Of a DNA stretch of 64,000 nucleotides, positions 61,041 to 64,000 are shown one piece after another. The notes beneath the pieces were generated by a model that made no database searches, was not told the DNA's origin, and saw nothing but the letters and a program-made list of their open reading frames with translations. The stretch lies in the NCBI GenBank assembly GCA_022605955.1, contig JAKCOZ010000001.1:97992211-98056210 (forward strand), in the 5' to 3' direction. The DNA is from Rallus limicola. Taxonomy: Eukaryota; Chordata; Aves; Gruiformes; Rallidae. Within the stretch, counting starts at the first letter, position 1. Each line of letters starts with the position of its first letter. The translations under genes were made by a program, and so were the position numbers.

Positions 61041-63715
61041 AAAAGCGTCAAGTTTAGATGGAAATGCCATCACACTACCTCTATTCTTTGAATATAAAAC
61101 TTCTGAGGTAATTAGTGATGATCAAGAATAGCAGAAGATAGTTGTGCAGGGCTGGATGTCTTCATTCCTTCACGTGCACTAATCTCAGACACACCCAGGA
61201 TCTCATGTAATAAACAGTTTCTAGGAGCCTCACACTGCATCTCTCTCAACATGAGCACCTCCTACTGCAAATTCCCTCAAAAACATACTGGTATATTGAA
61301 TTACTGAGCATAAAGTTCAGAGGTAAATCTGACCACTCCTGTTACTTAGAACTGGATTAGATCTATCTGTTTTGGGGGTATTACGAAACAAATCTTGATG
61401 TGTCATTCAACTTTCATTTTGCATCCTTACATTATGTTTAAGTCTGAGTTGTTGGGGTTTTTTTTGGGGTGGGGGGTGGAAAAAAATAACATTACTGCAT
61501 AGCTTGTTTTTATTTTTCCATATCTAGTAAAAAATACAGGAAGAGACTATGTGATATTTCGAAGCAGTTGACATAAGAGAGTTTTCTTTTCCCCCCCTTA
61601 ATCTATGATTTCAGAGAATTGGAGAAAAATATTAATTAGAATTTTATAGATACAAGCAGTATCATGAACTCTAGAGTTTTCACTTACTGGTTTTACAAAG
61701 GGTTCTTTTTGTAGTTTTGTTTCATCAAAGAGAGAAAATGTAGCAACTATAATATGTAAATATTTTAATGTATTATGTAGGGAAAAAAAGTCTCCATTTT
61801 GGAAACTTTCTGTAAAAAATGGGACATATTTTTCACAAATACATGAAAATGAAGTCCAGTTACATCAGTTCTGTTAATTAATTATATTTTTTTAACATCT
61901 AGAACTCAAATAGATACCTCAGCAGTTTTTCAAACCTATTCCTGAATTCAGCCTATTTTTCATATAACTAGACTAAAAGCCTTTTGGTTTCAGGTTCGTA
62001 ACGAAGAATAAAATTTATGCTAAAGCTGTCCTATAAGAATTTAATTTCATGCACTTGTACTGCTTCATTAGTAAAGAATATCTAGTACAGGAAATTTTGA
62101 CCTTTCACTTTTAAGCCATCCTGTCTACCATAGCAACACTTCTGACAGTAAGCTAACTACTAACTGCCCTGTTTTGCTTCAACTTTATATTTAAAGAATA
62201 ACCTAAAAGTCATCTTGAGTTTAAGCGGCTAAAATCATGAGCACAAAAGTATACGGAGTGATTCACAGAAGGAAATGTTTATACCTGTGAAAAATTATTT
62301 TTTATTAAGGAGTTTTACTACCATTCAGACATTAAAAATGTTTGGCATGGAGCTTTATGTTCTGTAACTTCTGTAAATTTACAGTAAAAGCTTCAGATTT
62401 TTGTTTTCATATTGTATGTTTCAGTTGAAGTTCATTGGATTTCCTGCAGTGTAGTGTTCTCCTCCCATAGCTGCAATGTCTTTTCCCATGTTTCTTGCTT
62501 GTCTGGAACTAGACATTCAAGTTTGCATACATATGCACCCACATTAAATCATATCTACAAACCCATAATGAAGTTCAGTTAACAAAGACTTGTGTGATTC
62601 CTGCTGTATTTGAACATGCATTCAGGAAAACTACTGAGATTAGAAGTTCCGAAGGAAAAAACAGGCAGCAAAAACGTTGACAAAGTGATAGCTTAAAGCA
62701 GTGCAGCAGCAGATCAAGTGCAACCACTGTTGAAGGTCTCTCATAATTTTTGGTCCATGCTGTCTAAAGTGAAACTTTGAATAGCACTGTTAATTGGTAA
62801 CATTTCTGCTATATGATCCAAATCCCCTAAAGGAAATTTTCTTTGGGGGTACAGAGATTTCAAGTGGCTTTGACTTGTGGCATTATTCTCCACCTCAGTT
62901 GTTTTTGATTCAGAGTATTGCAGTTAAAGCACAAGTAGACATCAATAATGCCTCAAGTGTTTTGTGGGTTTTTTAAATTATTAAGTTCTAAGGTAAAAAT
63001 GTTTATCTGGAAAAATTCTGATGCATCGGAAAGAGATAAAGATGGGGTGTGTATGTAGTGTGTCAAATGTTTTACCCTTGTGAGAAAACAAGTTTGAAGC
63101 ACCATCCTGCTGCTTGTTTAAGGGCAGCCTGTCTCTTCAGTCACACAAATGCTGAACTCCAGCCCACAGTGTTCTATATCTGTACTGCAAATACCAACAG
63201 AGTATCTCTATGTCCTTTATATGTTCTAAATAGGTAGTAAAACAGGCCTCTTCCATAAGGATTTTTCGGGACCTGTTAACCTCAGTGTACTCAATTCTAA
63301 CCAGAAAAATTCTCTCAACTATAAGATGATTACTCAGAAATGTGCCATTAAAACTCCCGTAGAAATACCTTCTAGATCATAGCTGAAGCTGACATTGTCA
63401 TTTTAGCAGGGGTGCCTATGTAATGTCTTGTCTTGAGAAAATGTGTATTTCTGAAGAGCCAACAAAAAATCCATACTTAAACCCAAGTAATTTTCTTCTA
63501 CCCTGCTGGTATTTTTACATTAAGAATTTTAAGAATCTGAATTTGAGTTTTAAATGTTACCAATTTCTATAGCCTAAAAGAGATATGATCTATCTAGAAA
63601 AGGACAAACACACAAATTACAGAAATTAAAAGTTTTAATTTAAAAAGATAAGTGTTATGAGATAAAGTTATTTCAGTTTAATTTCCCTTTTTATTAGCTC
63701 AAAATAGTATGTCTT
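61041..63715. other. Non-coding sequence, nothing recognised
   Basis: AT-rich. Contains a G/T low-complexity stretch near 61452-61480. No coding, RNA or transposon signature was recognised. Confidence 0.5.
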
Positions 63716-64000
63716 TGTCGTGGTTTCACCCCAGCTGTGGGCCGAGATCCACGCAGCTGCCTGCTCCTTAAAGTAAGAGAGCAGGGGAAGAGGGAAAAGG
63801 GGGGGGGGGAAACAAGGGAAGGGAAAAGGAAGGGGCAAATAACTCCAAAACCAAGAAACTAAGAGGCCCATGGGTTGGGATAAGGATAGTTTACTAAGAT
63901 AACAGAAAGATAAAATATAACAATGCTAACAGGACTTTAGAGCAAAAGAATATGAAACTATTGATACACAATGCAGTTTCTCACCGAACCACACAACTCA
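63716..64000 (-). mobile_element. Endogenous retrovirus LTR, 3' (U5) end, continues past the window
   Basis: It begins on the plus strand with TGTCGTGGTTTCACCCCAGC, the reverse complement of a retroviral U5 end ...ACGACA. CACGCAGCTGC, a long G-run (63801-63810) and a segment like GGGTTGGGATAAGGATAGTTTA follow, matching the avian LTR's known order. The last segment corresponds to the R/poly-A-signal region on the minus strand. The rest of the LTR lies beyond the window. Below 63716 no primer-binding-site-like TGG follows the terminal CA, so this is either a solo LTR or the 3' LTR of a provirus lying to the right. No coding part is visible here. Confidence 0.75.

Noticed and set aside
60869..61057. 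Plus-strand frame of 62 codons
   Set aside because: It lies inside the ERV LTR, which is non-coding.

Overview
The window looks like nuclear DNA from a bird, intergenic or deep intronic. The evidence is the AT-leaning non-coding sequence, the CR1 LINEs of several ages with the CR1 3' octamer tail, two LTR copies of a family I recognise from avian genomes, and the absence of mammalian L1/Alu, operons or bacterial genes. I found no host protein-coding gene, tRNA, rRNA or CRISPR array. Short host exons or an unannotated lncRNA cannot be excluded by eye. Species and family calls rest on recall and alignment by eye, not on a database search.

Layout. 1-20.3 kb is repeat-poor unique sequence holding a strong RFX-type X-box (9605-9618), a GC/CpG-rich patch (about 9.83-10.35 kb) and several perfect inverted repeats. 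20.3-21.6 kb carries a minus-strand, multiply broken Ty3/Gypsy-type pol remnant (RNase H, linker, integrase). It is followed by an unclassified promoter-like block (21.9-22.24 kb). 24.0-34.2 kb is a CR1-rich stretch: an internal CR1 fragment, an ancient MIR-like SINE, a G-quadruplex tract, a nearly full-length CR1 (27443 to about 31420, minus strand), a CR1 3' tip and a shorter CR1 from another subfamily. 34.2-56.2 kb is again unique sequence, with a dense cluster of palindromes around 36.9 kb. 56.2-56.7 kb has two CR1 pieces head to head. 60.72-61.04 kb is an internally deleted endogenous-retrovirus LTR, and a second, better preserved LTR of related type starts at 63716 and runs off the window.

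The only coherent coding unit is the nearly full-length CR1. ORF2 (endonuclease plus reverse transcriptase) is open with all recognisable catalytic motifs. ORF1 (SGNH-like domain) is broken by one homopolymer indel. The ORF1/ORF2 junction is the most interesting signal in the window. ORF1 ends T TTA AAC TAG, a canonical -1 ribosomal slippery heptamer directly before the stop codon. ORF2 lies exactly in the -1 frame, is open from that point, and has no ATG for its first 78 codons. This suggests that ORF2 is made as an ORF1-ORF2 fusion by programmed frameshifting, or through a non-AUG start.
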